Positions 1 to 13,000 of a DNA stretch of 64,000 bases are shown here, piece by piece (position 1 is the stretch's first letter; each line of letters begins with the position of its first letter). The position numbers and the translations under genes are program-made. The stretch lies in assembly GCA_018857735.1 (NCBI GenBank), contig JABMCL010003783.1, forward strand, positions 604,501-668,500, in the 5' to 3' direction. The stretch is from Alviniconcha marisindica (lineage: Eukaryota; Mollusca; Gastropoda; Provannidae). Under the pieces are notes generated by a model. It was not told the origin of the DNA. It did not search any database and saw only the letters and a program-made list of their open reading frames with translations.

Positions 1-640
1 CTTTATCTGTCTGTTTAGTGTTGTCTTTATCTGTCTGTTTAGCATTGCTGTTTACTGTCTGTTTAGCATTGTCTTTATCTGTCTGTTTAGTGTTGTCTTT
101 GTCTGTTTAGCATTGCTGTTTACTGTCTGTTTAGCATTGTCTTTATCAGTCTGTTTAGCATTGCTGTTTACTGTTTATTTAGCATTGTCTTTATCTATCT
201 GTTTAGTGTTGTCTTTATCTGTCTGTTTAGTGTTGTCTTTATCTGTCTGTTTAGCATTGCTGTTTACTGTCTGTTTAACATTGTCTTTGTCTATTTAGCG
301 TTGTCATTATCTGTCTGTTTAGCATTGCCTTTTATTGTCTGTTTAGCATTATCTTTCCCTGTTTTTTAGCATTGTCTTTGTTTAGCATTGTCTTTACCTG
401 TCTGTTTAGCATTGTCTTTATGTGTCTGTTTAGCATTGTCTTTACTTGTATGTTTAGCATTGTCCTTGTCTATTTAGCATTGTCTTTACCTGTGTTTAGC
501 ATTGTCTTTACCTGTGTGTTTAGCATTGTCCATACTCATCTGTTTAGCATCGTCCTTGCTTCTATGTTTAGCATTGTTTTTGTCTATTTAGCATTGTCTT
601 TACCTGTGTTTAGCATTGACTTTACCTGTCTGTTTACCAT
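1..640. repeat. Minisatellite, unit about 24 bp
   Basis: Tandem copies of a unit containing gtctgtttagcattgtc, with variable length, fill the left end. No exon was found here. The array ends in a short run of ttacca repeats at about 634-655. Confidence 0.9.
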
Positions 641-689
641 TACCATTACAATTACCATCACTGCTGTGTGTAAATCGCTGTAACCATGT

Positions 690-958
690 GAACAGGTGAG
701 CCACCCCTGACGGAGCAGGTACAGAGGTTTCGGTGTGTGTGAACCATTGTAGTTTTGTACCCCTGTGAGCAGGTGACCCACCCCTGACAGAGCAGGTCCA
801 GAGACAGGTATCAGCATCAGGTAGTAGCACCTGCAGTCTCCTCACTGCTGTGTGTGAACCTCAACCATTGTACCCCTGTGTGCAGGTGACCCACCTGTGA
901 CGGAGCGGGTACAGAGACAGGTGTCAGTGTGTGTGAACCGTTGTACCCCTGTGTGCAG
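690..958 (+). repeat. Three degenerate copies of the exon 1 acceptor and exon start
   Basis: Copies begin with an AG acceptor-like site before 696, 773 and 886. Each continues with bases like those at 959-1007 (gtgacccacccctgacag type). The copy at 773-820 can be read [16 protein letters not shown], close to [16 protein letters not shown] in exon 1, and is followed by GT. Spacing is about 75-113 bp. Only the fourth copy, exon 1 itself, continues into long open coding. Confidence 0.85.
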
Positions 959-1092
959 GTGTCCCACCGATGACAGAGCGAGTACAGAGACAGGTGTCGG
1001 CGTCAGGCGCCAAAGTCCAAAGCAGCGGTACCCAGAGTCCCCTGACAGTGTCCAGAGGAATCATCACCAAGCGAGGCCCGCTGGCAGACGAG
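959..1092 (+). CDS. VPS13D: VPS13D exon 1 of the window (linker)
   Basis: 134 bp; two leading bases complete a split codon and the exon ends in phase 0. It reads [16 protein letters not shown] through to [10 protein letters not shown]. This is a low-conservation linker, so assignment rests on phase, the tgtgtgcag acceptor, the gag/gtggga donor and smooth joining to exon 2. An upstream exon ending in phase 1 must lie outside the window. Confidence 0.75.
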
Positions 1093-4000
1093 GTGGGAAC
1101 AGCGTGTCAAGTGCAAGAGTTGCTAGTCTCTACAGAGCTCTCTTTTTGTGAACTGCGATTAATGCTCTCATGCAGATTGAGTGCAATCACTTTAGGCACT
1201 GAACACACCACAGTTGCAACCAAATATGTACATTTTCATTTATCACCATTTAACTATCATTTATTTTAATTGTTGTTTTGTTGCTTGAAAAAGGGGCTTA
1301 CCTGAAAATTTGCACATTTTCTATTGCCATATTAGCTTAGCATTCATTTAAGCATTTATGTGTTGGGATCATGCATATTATATACATATTCCCCTGACCC
1401 CTTTGCTGTGACTGATAGGGGCAGGCTCATTGGATCATGCACCTACACATTTACCTGGATCTTGCACATACACCTTCCCCTGGATCATGCACATACATTC
1501 TCCTGGATCATGCACATACACCTTCCCCTGCATCATACACATTCCCCTGGATCATGCACTTACGCATTCCCCTGGATCATGCGCATACACATTCCCAGGA
1601 TCATGCGCATACACATTCCCCTGGATCATGCTACACATTCCCCTGGATCATGCGCATACACATTCCCCTGGATCATGCGCATACACATTCCCCTGGATCA
1701 TGCGCATACACATTCCCCTGGATCATGTGCATACACATTCCCCTGGATCATGCGCATACACATTCCCCTGGATCATGCGCATACACATTCCCCTGGATCA
1801 TGCGCATACACATTCCCCTGGATCATGCGCATACACATTCCCCTGGATCATGCGCATACACATTCCCCTGGATCATGCGCATACACATTCCCCTGGATCA
1901 TGCGCATACACATTCCCCTGGATCATGCGCATACACATTCCCCTGGATCATGCGCATACACATTCCCCTGGATCATGCGCATACACATTCCCCTGGATCA
2001 TGCGCATACACATTCCCCTGACCCCTTTGGTGTGACTGTTGGTGGCAGGCTCATGTTCTCTGTGTGTCCCCCCAGGTGAAGGTGCCCTTTGAACTGCGGC
2101 TGAACGTGTCGGACACCCAGTTTGTGGTGGTGGAGAACTCCACGTCTCTGGACACCAATGCCGTCATTCTCAAGGTAATCTTTCTGTGGGGGTCGTTGGC
2201 TGCAGAATTAACCTCTGCGGCGGGTAAGTATGGGGTGCACGAGGTTACTGTGTATAGTCTTTGATAGGTTCAGTCACAGTGTGATCTGTTGCTATAGGGA
2301 GTATGGGTTTACTGTGTATACTCTTGAACCGGTTCTATCTCTGTGCGATCTGTTGCTATAGGAAGTGTGGGTTTACTGTGCATAGTCTTGGACAGGTTCT
2401 GTCTCTGTGTGACCTGTTGCTTAGCTGTACTTTCTGTCACGATCAGTGTATAATGCATCTCAGTTTACATGGCCGACAGCAGCATCATTATGGTGTCTGG
2501 TACTGCTGGTTGAGGGCAGACCACAGGGGTGTTGCTGTACAAGTGATGAACAGTGTTGATGTGCAAGTGTTGAACGGTGTTGATGTGCAAGTGTTGAACG
2601 GTGTTGATGTGCAAGTGTTGAACGGTGTTGATGTGCAAGTGTTGAACAGTGTTGATGTGCAAGTGTTGAACAGTGTTGATGTGCAAGTGTTGAACAGTGC
2701 TGATGTGCAAGTGTTGAATGGTGTTGATGTGCAATGTTGAACAGTGTTGATGTATGTGCAAGCATTGAACAGTGTTGATGTACAAATGCTGAACAGTGGT
2801 GTATGTGCAAGCGTTGAACAGTGTTGATGTACAAATGTTGAACAGTGTTGATGTACAAATGTTGAATGGTGTTGATGTACAAATGTTGAATGGTGTTGAT
2901 GTGCAAGTGTTGAACAGTGTTGATGTATGTGCAAGCGTTGAACAGTGTTGATGTACAAATGTTGAACAGTGTTGATGTACAAATGTTGAATGGTGTTGAT
3001 GTACAAATGTTGAATGGTGTTGATGTGCAAGTGTTGAACAATGTTTATGTCAAAGTATTAAACAGTGTTGATGTCCAAGTACTGAACAGTGTTAATGTCT
3101 TAGTTTTGACTAGCACTGTTAGGTCTTGACAGAGCTCAGGAATATTGATGTCTAAGTGTTGAGCAGTGTTGATGTGCAGGTATCGACTAGAACTGTTGGT
3201 TGTTGGTAGAGCTCTTGGCTGTTCACAGAGCACAGCGGTGTTGATGTATGGTGTCAGCATACAAGCATTGAGTGACACTGCTGGCTGTTCACAGAGCACA
3301 GCGGTGTTGATGTATGGTGTCAAAAGCCCCCCCGGGGGTTTTACAAGCCGCAGTCATCCGACAAAGTGTTGACCTGCAGCCTGGGGTCACTGGAGGTGTT
3401 CTCCTGTTGCCTGATGGCGGAGGAAGACACAGCGCTGTCCATCATCGACCCCATGACCATCAGCATTGAGCTGAACGCCAACCCGCTCCCTGAGCTGAAG
3501 CCCACCACCGCCTCCAACGCCGTGGGGCTGCTGGCGGTGCCAGAGACTCAGCTGAGGCAGCTGTTGCTGGAGGTGAGAGAGGTGGTTACAGCTGTATGCT
3601 GGTTGGTGAGGGGTTGTTACATCTGTATGCTGGTTGGTGAGAGGGTTGTTACAGCTGTATACTGGGTGGTGAGGGGTTGTTACAGCTGTATGCTGGGTGG
3701 TGACAGGGGTTGTTACAGCTGTATGCTGGGTGGTGAGAGGGGTTGTTACAGCTGTATGCTGGGTGGTGAGAAGGGGTTACAGCTGTATGCTGGGTGGTGA
3801 GAGGGGTTGTTACAGCTGTATGCTGGGTGGTGAGAGGGTTGTTACAGCTGTATGCTGGGTGGTGAGAGAGGTTGTTACAGCTGTATGCTCGGTGGTGAGG
3901 AGGGTTTTTACAGCAGTATGCTGGTTGGTGACAGGGGTTGTTACAGCTGTATGCTGGGTGGTGACAGGGGTTGTTACAGCTGTATGCTGGGTGGTGAGAG

Positions 4001-7000
4001 GGTTGTTACAGCTGTATGCTGGTTGGTGAGAGGGGTTGTTACAGCTGTATGCTGGGTGGTGAGAGGGGTTGTTACAGCTGTATGCTGGGTGGTGAGAGGG
4101 GTTGTTACAGCTGTATGCTGGGGTGGTGAGAGGGGTTGTTACAGCTGTATGCTGGGTGGTGAGGGGTTGTTACAGCTGTATGCTGGGTGGTGAGGGGTTG
4201 TTACAGCTGTATGCTGGGCGGTGAGGGGTTGTTACAGCTGTATGCTGGTGGGGAGTGACAGCTGGTTTGTGAGGGGTTGTTACAGCTGTATGCTGGGTGG
4301 TGAGCAGGGGTTGTTACAGTGTATAGTGGGTTTGTTGATTGCAGGGGGGAGTGACAGCACATTGTTAATTGTAGTGCTGATGCATTGTTACTTGTGTATA
4401 GTGGTGTTTTGTTGATTGCAGTGCTAATGCATTGTTACTTATGTATAGTGGTGTTTTGTTGATTGCAGTGCTGATGCATTGTTACTTGTGTATAGCAGTG
4501 TTTTTGTTGATTGCGGTGCTGATGCATTGTTACTTGTGTATAGTGGTGTTTTGTTGATTGCAGTGCTGATGCATTGTTACTTGTGTATAGCAGTGTTTTT
4601 GTTGATTGTGGTGCTGATGCATTGTTACTTGTGTATAGTGGTGTTTTTGTTGAATGCGGTGCTGATGCATTGTTACTTGTGTATAGTGGTGTTTTTGTTG
4701 ATTGCAGTGCTGGTGCATTGTTACTTGGAAATCGTGGTGTTTTTCCCATGCCTGAGTCGCTGTGTGCAGATCAGCTTCAACACGATGAACATCCGGGTGT
4801 CGTACCACGACATGGTGATGTTCCTGGCCATCCTCAACTCGGTGCCAGGCCAGGCCCTGCAGGCTGCTCAGCGATCCTCTGCCACCTCTGCTGCTGCCAC
4901 CACCACCACCACCACCACCACCACCACCACCACCAATGCCACCACCATTGATGCCAGTACCAAGTCCATGATGGTGCCTGCAGTGGTGCTTGGTGTTGCA
5001 GACACAGAGGCCAGCAGTGCCAGTGGCCAAATGCCGAAGACCTTAGGTAGGTAGTGCTGTAGAGCTGTTCTTTCATGGTAGAAATGACCTGACCCCCGCT
5101 GTGTTTCACTGTCTTGTTACCTATGCAACTGACGTGTTACCTATGCAGTTGAGTTGATGTTAAAAACTGTACATGTGTTTGTCCATCCATTCATCTGTTC
5201 ATGTGGTTATGGACTTACCCATTGATTGATCAGTTGACAAATAACAGAATAGATGAGGGTAGGGATGAAGAGCATGTGACCAGGTGAGATGTTTTGTACC
5301 CAGAATGGTTGTAGAAAGACAGAGTTCCTGGAACCAGAAAAGTTGTTTCTGTTATAATGCTTTTAAAAGGAAAATCTGTGTTGTTTGTCCAGTTATTCCA
5401 CTGTCTTTCTGTGTGGTGCTTTGAGTGGGTTGTTTGTGTATAGAATATCATATTTAGGTTAATGTGTATCATGTGAGCACTCAGGGCATTGATGAGCGCA
5501 TGATAAATGTACATTATTATTATTATTACAGTGTCTGATTGATTTCGGTATATCAAACCACAAGGAGATTTTTCCACTGAGAGAAATTGTAGAGCCTCAT
5601 TGCATTCTCAGACACATGGTTCCAAATTCCCCCAACGGGTGCAATGTTTCAGACTGTAGGAAGCGGCACTGGTGGGAGAAGTTGTATGTGAGTGCACAGG
5701 TGAGAACAGTGTTGGTCAAACAGAGTGCCGTGGCGCTGGCTAGCCCCCTTGTTGCCTTGCATGGCTTGTGCTTTCAGCATTGAGAGTGTGCGCTTTTTGC
5801 ACAGCCCCTCCCTCTCTCCACATCCCCCTCTGTTAGCTCAGGAATGGCCTTTTCCCGCCTCCTCCTTCTTTGGTTTGGACTGACGTGAACAATGGGAGTC
5901 TCTGCAGTTTGCTATAGTGTTGGACTGTCCGGCAGAGTGCAGTAGAATCTTCTATGTTGTGGTTTTATTTGGGTATCGTTAATCAGAACTATTTGTGATA
6001 AATGTCAGTTAAGCTTTGTGATGGTGGTCCTCTGTGAGCCTTATCCAGGCATATGACCTTTGGTGATTGGTGGCCTTTGCCACATTTCAAAGCAACAGCA
6101 TTAAAATCCAGCTAGTAACAGCAACATCAGACAGTTGTGAAGCATCAACGTTTTATACTTTGATAATCTGTTGTCTGACCCAGTCAGAACTTTGTATGGC
6201 TGTGAAATATATGGACTGGTATAATTTCACAAAAGATGTGACTTTAGAGGTTGCAATTTGCTCCTGTGTCATGCTACCATCAAATTTTGATATATTTTGT
6301 GTAAACAAAACAATTGACCAAAATTGAGACTTTGTTGAGATTGTTCATGGGAGCTAGACCATATGTTTGCTTTCCCATTTTGAGTTTGAGTCATCTGAGC
6401 GTTTGCTTTTATTGTTTCTTCTTGCATTAACATTGGTATAAATAGACACATTACTTCCCCAACCCTCAGAGATTGGTATAGGTATACACATTACTTCCCC
6501 AGTATATAGACACATTGCTTTCCCAACCCTCAGAGATTGGTATGGATAGACACATTACTTCCCCAACCCTCAGAGAGAGCTAGGTAGTCAACATCTACCT
6601 GAATCAAGAAAAGCCTGGCACCAATTAAGCAATTTGTTCTGACTAGAAGTGTCAACCACTGGATAAGCTGTTCTGGTTACATTGGACTGTAAAGCTTAGT
6701 TTTGAATGCACACTAGAGTGTGTGTGGAACTGAAAGTATTGCAACATGGTATGATTTACTGCCCCCCCCTCCTCCCCCACCCCCCACCCCCACCCCCATG
6801 TGCACACACATATACACAGACTCTACACCTGAGCTTCTCCTACTGAATTTAAAGTAGTAATTACTTTAATACAGTAAAAAATAAAGTAAGATGCGATAGA
6901 ATAAGATCCCAGTGACGACAAAGTCCACCACAGAAAGTGGGAACCTTGAGCAGAGGTGAAAAGATGACGGTAGTTGTGTCCTTGTGTGCTTGCCTGTGAC

Positions 7001-10000
7001 CTGTGGCCCATGGCCTGTGACCCACGGCCCATAGCCTGGGGATGCCCCCTGCCAGCAGTGTGCGGCTGTGCAGACTGTGTTGCTTGGTTGCCAGACAGGG
7101 CCCTGGAGCGCCTGCAGGAGATGGGCTTCAGCGCCAAGGACTGCAGAGAGGCCCTGCGGCAGTGTGAGGAGGACTTGAACCTGGCCGCACTCTGGCTTAG
7201 CGTGCATGCCACCCCCGTGTCCACCCCTTCCAGCGCCAGGGGGCAGGGTAAGGGGGGCGCTGGTGCCAAGGGATCGGGCCCTGACAAGGGTGGCGGAAGT
7301 TTTTCCATCACTGCCGTCGAGGTGAGGCACATTCGTCGTTGTAACGAAAAAAGGGGGCGTAAAACTGATCATGATAAAATAGTGATTTGGTTATGGACAG
7401 GAGAAGAAGAGGAAGTGAGGGTGCTAGTAACTGTGATGCTACTTGTAATATTGGGAATGACCGATGTGGCATTAGCACTTTAATCAGTAGTGTGTGCACG
7501 CATGTGCGTATGTTTACATTTAGGTTGTTATTAGCAGCACAGTGCTAGCGGAGTTTCAGCAAGCAGTGATCCCTAGCTGTGCGTGGAACTGAGAGATGCT
7601 AGTGCACCTCAGAGGGTGTACCTCTGGTGGAGTTTATGTTCCTTGCATTTACTCGCATGCCAGGTGAGAGTTACTGTAGGTGACTCAGGTCTTTGTTGTT
7701 TGTGCTTGTGTGACAGCTTTTGAGCGCTGTTTAACTCCCTTGTGTGTTGGTTCTGCACGAGCACTCTAGGCCCCATTCTGTTTCAGAGTTTTGTATTGTC
7801 CAGTTAAATTAGCATTCCTTAACCTTTCATGTGTTTGGATCTTGTTTTATAATGCTAGCAGATTTTTTATTGATTTTGTGTGTGTTTGTGCATGTTAATG
7901 TGTGTGTCCGCACTTGTTTATGTGTGTGTATGTGTGTGTGTGTGCATGCGTTTATGTTATCTTAGATTCTATTGCCACATTGACACTGTATTTTTTGTTT
8001 TGTACAGTCAGTGTGAATTACACTATCCCAGATTGGTGAAAATTTGAAAATTGGCAGTTGTACAGTTCTGAGGGATAAACCAAAAAAATTTGCTTTTGAC
8101 CGTTCATGTTCTGTCATTAAGAAGGTGTCAGGTCAATGTGGGCAGTAAGCACTTGTAGATGATGTGGGACAGTAAAGCTTGCTGAGTACAAAATAACAGT
8201 GTCGACTTGTAGCTGATGTGGAATGGTAGGGCTTACTGAATACAGAATAACAGTGTCAACTTGTAGCTGATGTGGGACAGTAGGGCTTACTGAATACAGA
8301 ATAACAGTGTCAGCTTGTAGCTGATGTGGGACAGTAGGGCTTACTGAATACAGAATAACAGTGTCAGCTTGTAGCTGATGTGGGACAGTAGGGCTTACTG
8401 AATACAGAATAACAGTGTCAGCTTGTAGCTGATGTGGGACGGTAGGGCTTACTGAATACAGAATAACAGTGTCAGCTTGTAGCTGATGTGGGACAGTAGG
8501 GCTTACTGAATACAGAATAACAGTGTCAGCTTGTAGCTGATGTGGGACAGTAGGGCTTACTGAATACAGAATAACAGTGTCAGCTTGTAGCTGATGTGGG
8601 ACAGTAGGGCTTACTGAATACAGAATAACAGTGTCAACTTGTAGCTGATGTGGGACAGTAGGGCTTACTGAATACAGAATAACAGTGTCAACTTGCAGCT
8701 GATGTGGGACAGTAGGGCTTACTGAATACAGAATAACAGTGTCAACTTGTAGCTGATGTGGGACAGTAAAGCTTACTAAATACAGAATAACTGTGTTGAC
8801 TTGTAGTCGATGTGGGATAGTAAAGCTTGCTAAATACAGAATAACAATGTTGACTTGTAGCCAATGTGGGACAGTAAAGCTTACTGAATACAGAATAACA
8901 GTGTCAACTTGTAGCTGATGTGTGTTACACTGACAGTTGAAGTCATTCAGCGTGTGTCTGTGACTTGTAGTTGATGTACATGCGCTTGTTGTGTTCACAG
9001 CTGAAGTCGTCCAGCGTGTGTCTGTGCCTGATTGACGACTGTGGGGATGCTGATGTTCCCCTGGCGGAGATCTCCTGCAATGGTGAGGGTTGGCGCTGCC
9101 CCTGTTGACCTGTCTGACGCCAGCCAAAAGTTGCATTGCAAAAGATGCCCAAGCTCTGTGCTAGGCAATGTGGAAAAACAGTGCAGCACATTTTTGTCGC
9201 TGGTCATTATATTGCGCTGCGTTTTTTCTGCAGTTCTTGGTAATGACTTCAGTGTTCTAAGTGAATGAATTGTAAATGCTGCTTTCATTGGTGAAGTTTC
9301 TTCAAACAGGGCCAAAGCATCCATGTTTTATTTAGTGTACTTCAGCATAACTCTAGGGTGGTTCTTACCTGCCTGTGTTATAAGGGCATTTTGGGTTGTG
9401 TTCAACCAACAATTAGCATTCACTAAAGGTGGCTCTTACTTTAATTGCCTTTGTTATAAGGAAGTTTTGGGTGTGCACTCAATCAGCATCAACAAAGTGA
9501 TGCTTTGTCTGCTTGTGTTATAAGGAAGTTTTGGGTGTGTGTTCCACCAGCAGTCAGCATTCGCTAAAGTGGTTGTTATATATATGCCTGTGTTATAAGG
9601 ATGTTTTGGGTGTGTGTTCACCTGTGTTACAAGGAAGGTTTTTTTTTTGTTTTTTTTTTGTGGGGGTGGGAGTGCCTGTGTTCCAAGGAAGTTTTGGGAG
9701 TGTGTTCTAACAGCAATCAGCATTAACTGAAGTGGTTGTTATATGCCTGTGTTACAAGGACGTTTTAGGTGTTTGTTTTCCTGTGTTAAAAGGAAGTTTA
9801 GGGTATGTGTTTGCCTGTGTTAAAAGGAAGTTTTGGATGTATATTTACCTGCATTACAAGGAAGTTTTGGATGTGTGCTTACCCATGTTAAAGGAAGTTT
9901 TGGATGTGTGTTTACCTGTGTTAAAGGACGTTTTGTGTTTGTGTTCTGCCAGCAATCAGCGTTCATCAGACCCTGGAGCCCAGCGTGCAGGGCAAGGCCT

Positions 10001-13000
10001 CCTTCCAGCTGATCGCCGAGTACTACAACAGGAACCTCTCTGGCTGGGAACCCTTCCTGGAACCCTGGAGGTCAGGCACGGTTCTCCCCACTCTCTCAGG
10101 CTCCGACTCACTTCGCCTTCGGCCTCATGTCTTTGTTACACTCTTTCTCATCTCTTTTTCTCTTCTCTTCACCATGACATCAAAGATGTTTTATATACCA
10201 AGATAGTGCAGTCCTTTTTACAGCATGCTAAAAAAAACACTTAAAAACAACAACAAAAACTGACCAATTCTCAAGACTCTACTGAGTCTGCATCCCATTT
10301 CTTCTTCACTGATAATCGCAGGAACATCAGCCAGATTGCAATGTGTTGTCGGAACAAAAGCATGGCATAATTATGCCACATGTCATTTGCTTCCCACTTT
10401 TTTTTCTCCCTTTTTTTTTCACTCAAAGCAAACACGAGATCAGCCTTAAGTTAATTAGCAGTCATAATTATACATAAGTCTTTGCAGTTTGCCATGGAGC
10501 TGGTTATGAAGGGTGGTAATTTAACTCTCTGTACCTGTTCTTGTGTTTGGATGTGGAGTGTGCTGTCTTGGTATATAATAGTTTTGCTGACACAAAATTT
10601 GCAGTAAATGATCTGTTTCACAGAATTTGTTTATAACAGCGTTGGTATTTCATCAGTTCTTCATAAAAAATGTATAAAATTTCTTCATTGCAAAAGATGG
10701 GTACTATGTGCATTTGTACTGACAAAAGTTGTTTTTTCAAACTTCGTCCATCTCTACCCACTCATATGATCTTGTGACTGTGTGTTGTGACACATATTGT
10801 GACTGTTTTTCTGTGGTACACATTGTGACTGTTGTGACACACATTATGACTATTTGTTGTGGCACATTGTGACTGTGTTGTGACACACATTGTGCTTGTG
10901 TGTTGTGGCACATTGTGACTGTGTTGTGACACACATTGTGCTTGTTTGTTGTGGCACATTGTGACTGTGTTGTGACACACATTGTGCTTGTGTGTTGTGG
11001 CACATTGTGACTAGTGTTGTGACACACACTGTGCTTGTGTTGTTGTGGCACATTGTGACTGTGTTGTGACACACACTGTGCTTGTGTGTTGTGGCACATT
11101 GTGACTGTGTTGTGACACACACTGTGCTTGTTGTTGTGGTACATTGTGACTGTGTTGTGACACACATTGTGCTTGTGTGTTGTGGCACATTGTGACTGTG
11201 TTGTGACACACATTGTGCTTGTTGTTGTGGCACATTGTGACTGTGTTGTGACACACATTGTGCTTGTGTGTTGTGGCACATTGTGACTGTGTTGTGACAC
11301 ACATTGTGCTTGTGTGTTGTGGCACATTGTGACTGTGTTGTGACACACACTGTGCTTGTTTGTTGTGGCACATTGTGACTGTGTTGTGACACACACTGTG
11401 CTTGTCTGTTGTGGTACATTGTGACTGTGTTGTGACACACACTGTGCTTGTGTGTTGTGGCACATTGTGACTGTGTTGTGACACACACTGTGCTTGTGTG
11501 TTGCTAGATGTAGCGCAGAGTGGAAGCAGTACACAGAGAGAGACCCCAAAATGGCTGTGCAGATCCTTGGTGAGTAAAAGTGTGATTCATATCCGTTCCT
11601 CTGGTCTTTGTGTTGCTGTTTGGTGTCTGTCCAGCTTCTGTTTCTGTGCCTTTTTGTCCATCTGCATATTCTGTCCATATTCTGTACTTCTTTCTGTTCA
11701 GCTGATGGTCTGTACATCTTTCTGTCCAGCTGCCTGTACATCTGTCTGTCCATCTGCCTGTCTGTACATCTCTGTCCATCTGTCTGTCCATCTCCGTCCA
11801 GCTGCCTGTGTGTACATCTCTGTCCAGCTGCCTGTGTGTACATCTCTGTTCAGCTGCCTGTCAATACATCTCTGTTCAGCTGCCTGTCAATACATCTCTG
11901 TTCAGCTGCCTGTCAATACATCTCTGTCCAGCTGCCTGTTTGTACATCTCTGTCCAGCTGCCTGTTTGTACATCTCTGTCCAGCTGCCTGTTTGTACATC
12001 TCTGTTTAACTGCCTGTCAATACATCTCTGTTCAGCTGCCTGTGTGTATATCTCTGACCAGCTGCGTGTCTGTACATCTCTGTCCAGCTGCCTGCCTGTA
12101 CATCTCTGTCCAGCTGCCTGCCTGTACATCTCTCTCCAGCTGTGTGGACGTGAAAAGTTAAATTAAAAAATCTGAAACAAGAATGACTGCTAGCGTTCTA
12201 AAATAAGATCCAAACACATAAAAGATTCAAAAGTATGCTATTTATTAGGACAAAAACACAATCTGCACGTTTTTGGGGTAATCCCCTTTATCAAGCTACA
12301 AAACAACACTTAAACAACAGTTAACCAGTGAAAAATGAGATGAAAAGCTAAATCACTGAACTGTTTTGGGTTGAGCTGTGTTGTTTTCCTGTAGCTAGCT
12401 TCATAAAGGGGATTACCCTGAACATTTGCCGATTGTATTTTTTGTCCTAATAATCTTTTTAAAATTCTTTTTAAACCTTTTTTTGTGTTTGGATCCTATG
12501 TGGACATGAACTCTGTGTCGCAGCGGCTGACACCCTGAACCTGAACCTGACCCGCACCTTGCTGGAGCTGTATGACCAGACCAAGGGCAGCTGGACGCAA
12601 GACTACCTCACACAGTACAGGTGAGAAGGGACTGCACATACTGAATGGTGCTGCCGGTGGACGCGGGTCCAACAGGACTGCCTCATGCAGCGAGGGGGGA
12701 AGGGGGATGCTCTGATGTTTAGATAGGATATAGAGTGTGTTGCTACTTTGAGGAAAGCATGCGTGTTCATTTCTGTGGTGGCTTTGTCTGTGTATGTCAT
12801 TGTGCTTTGTGTGCAGGAAGTGGATAGTAACTGTACAAAATTATACCTAGCTACAGGGTTACATTGTGCTTGTGGTGCTCAGGATCTGAACATGAGTAGC
12901 CTTTTCAAGTGCATGATCTAAACAGTAGCATGCATGTAATGTGCTGGAACTGAATAATATTTGCTCATGGTGATCAGGGTCTAAACACGAAGTGCCCTTT

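Larger units (their letters stand above)
5047..7094. other. Intron 4, mostly unique sequence
   Basis: No exon was recognised. Apart from the SINE-like tail (5424-5530), the small repeat at 6440-6570 and a C-rich run at about 6761-6799, this reads as ordinary intronic DNA. Exon-sized open stretches lack alignment support and consensus splice sites. Confidence 0.7.

Noticed and set aside
1360..2079. Long open frames in all three forward frames across the 25-bp array
   Set aside because: The unit is 25 bp with no stop in any frame, so all frames are open by repetition. There is no homology, start context or splice support.
8117..9136. 339-codon open frame on the minus strand
   Set aside because: It is the 54-bp minisatellite read antisense as an 18-residue repeat; it crosses exon 6 on the wrong strand.
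10737..11843. 368-codon His/Gln/Thr-rich minus-strand frame
   Set aside because: Repeat translation of the 46-bp array and the flanking 26-bp array; antisense to exon 8.
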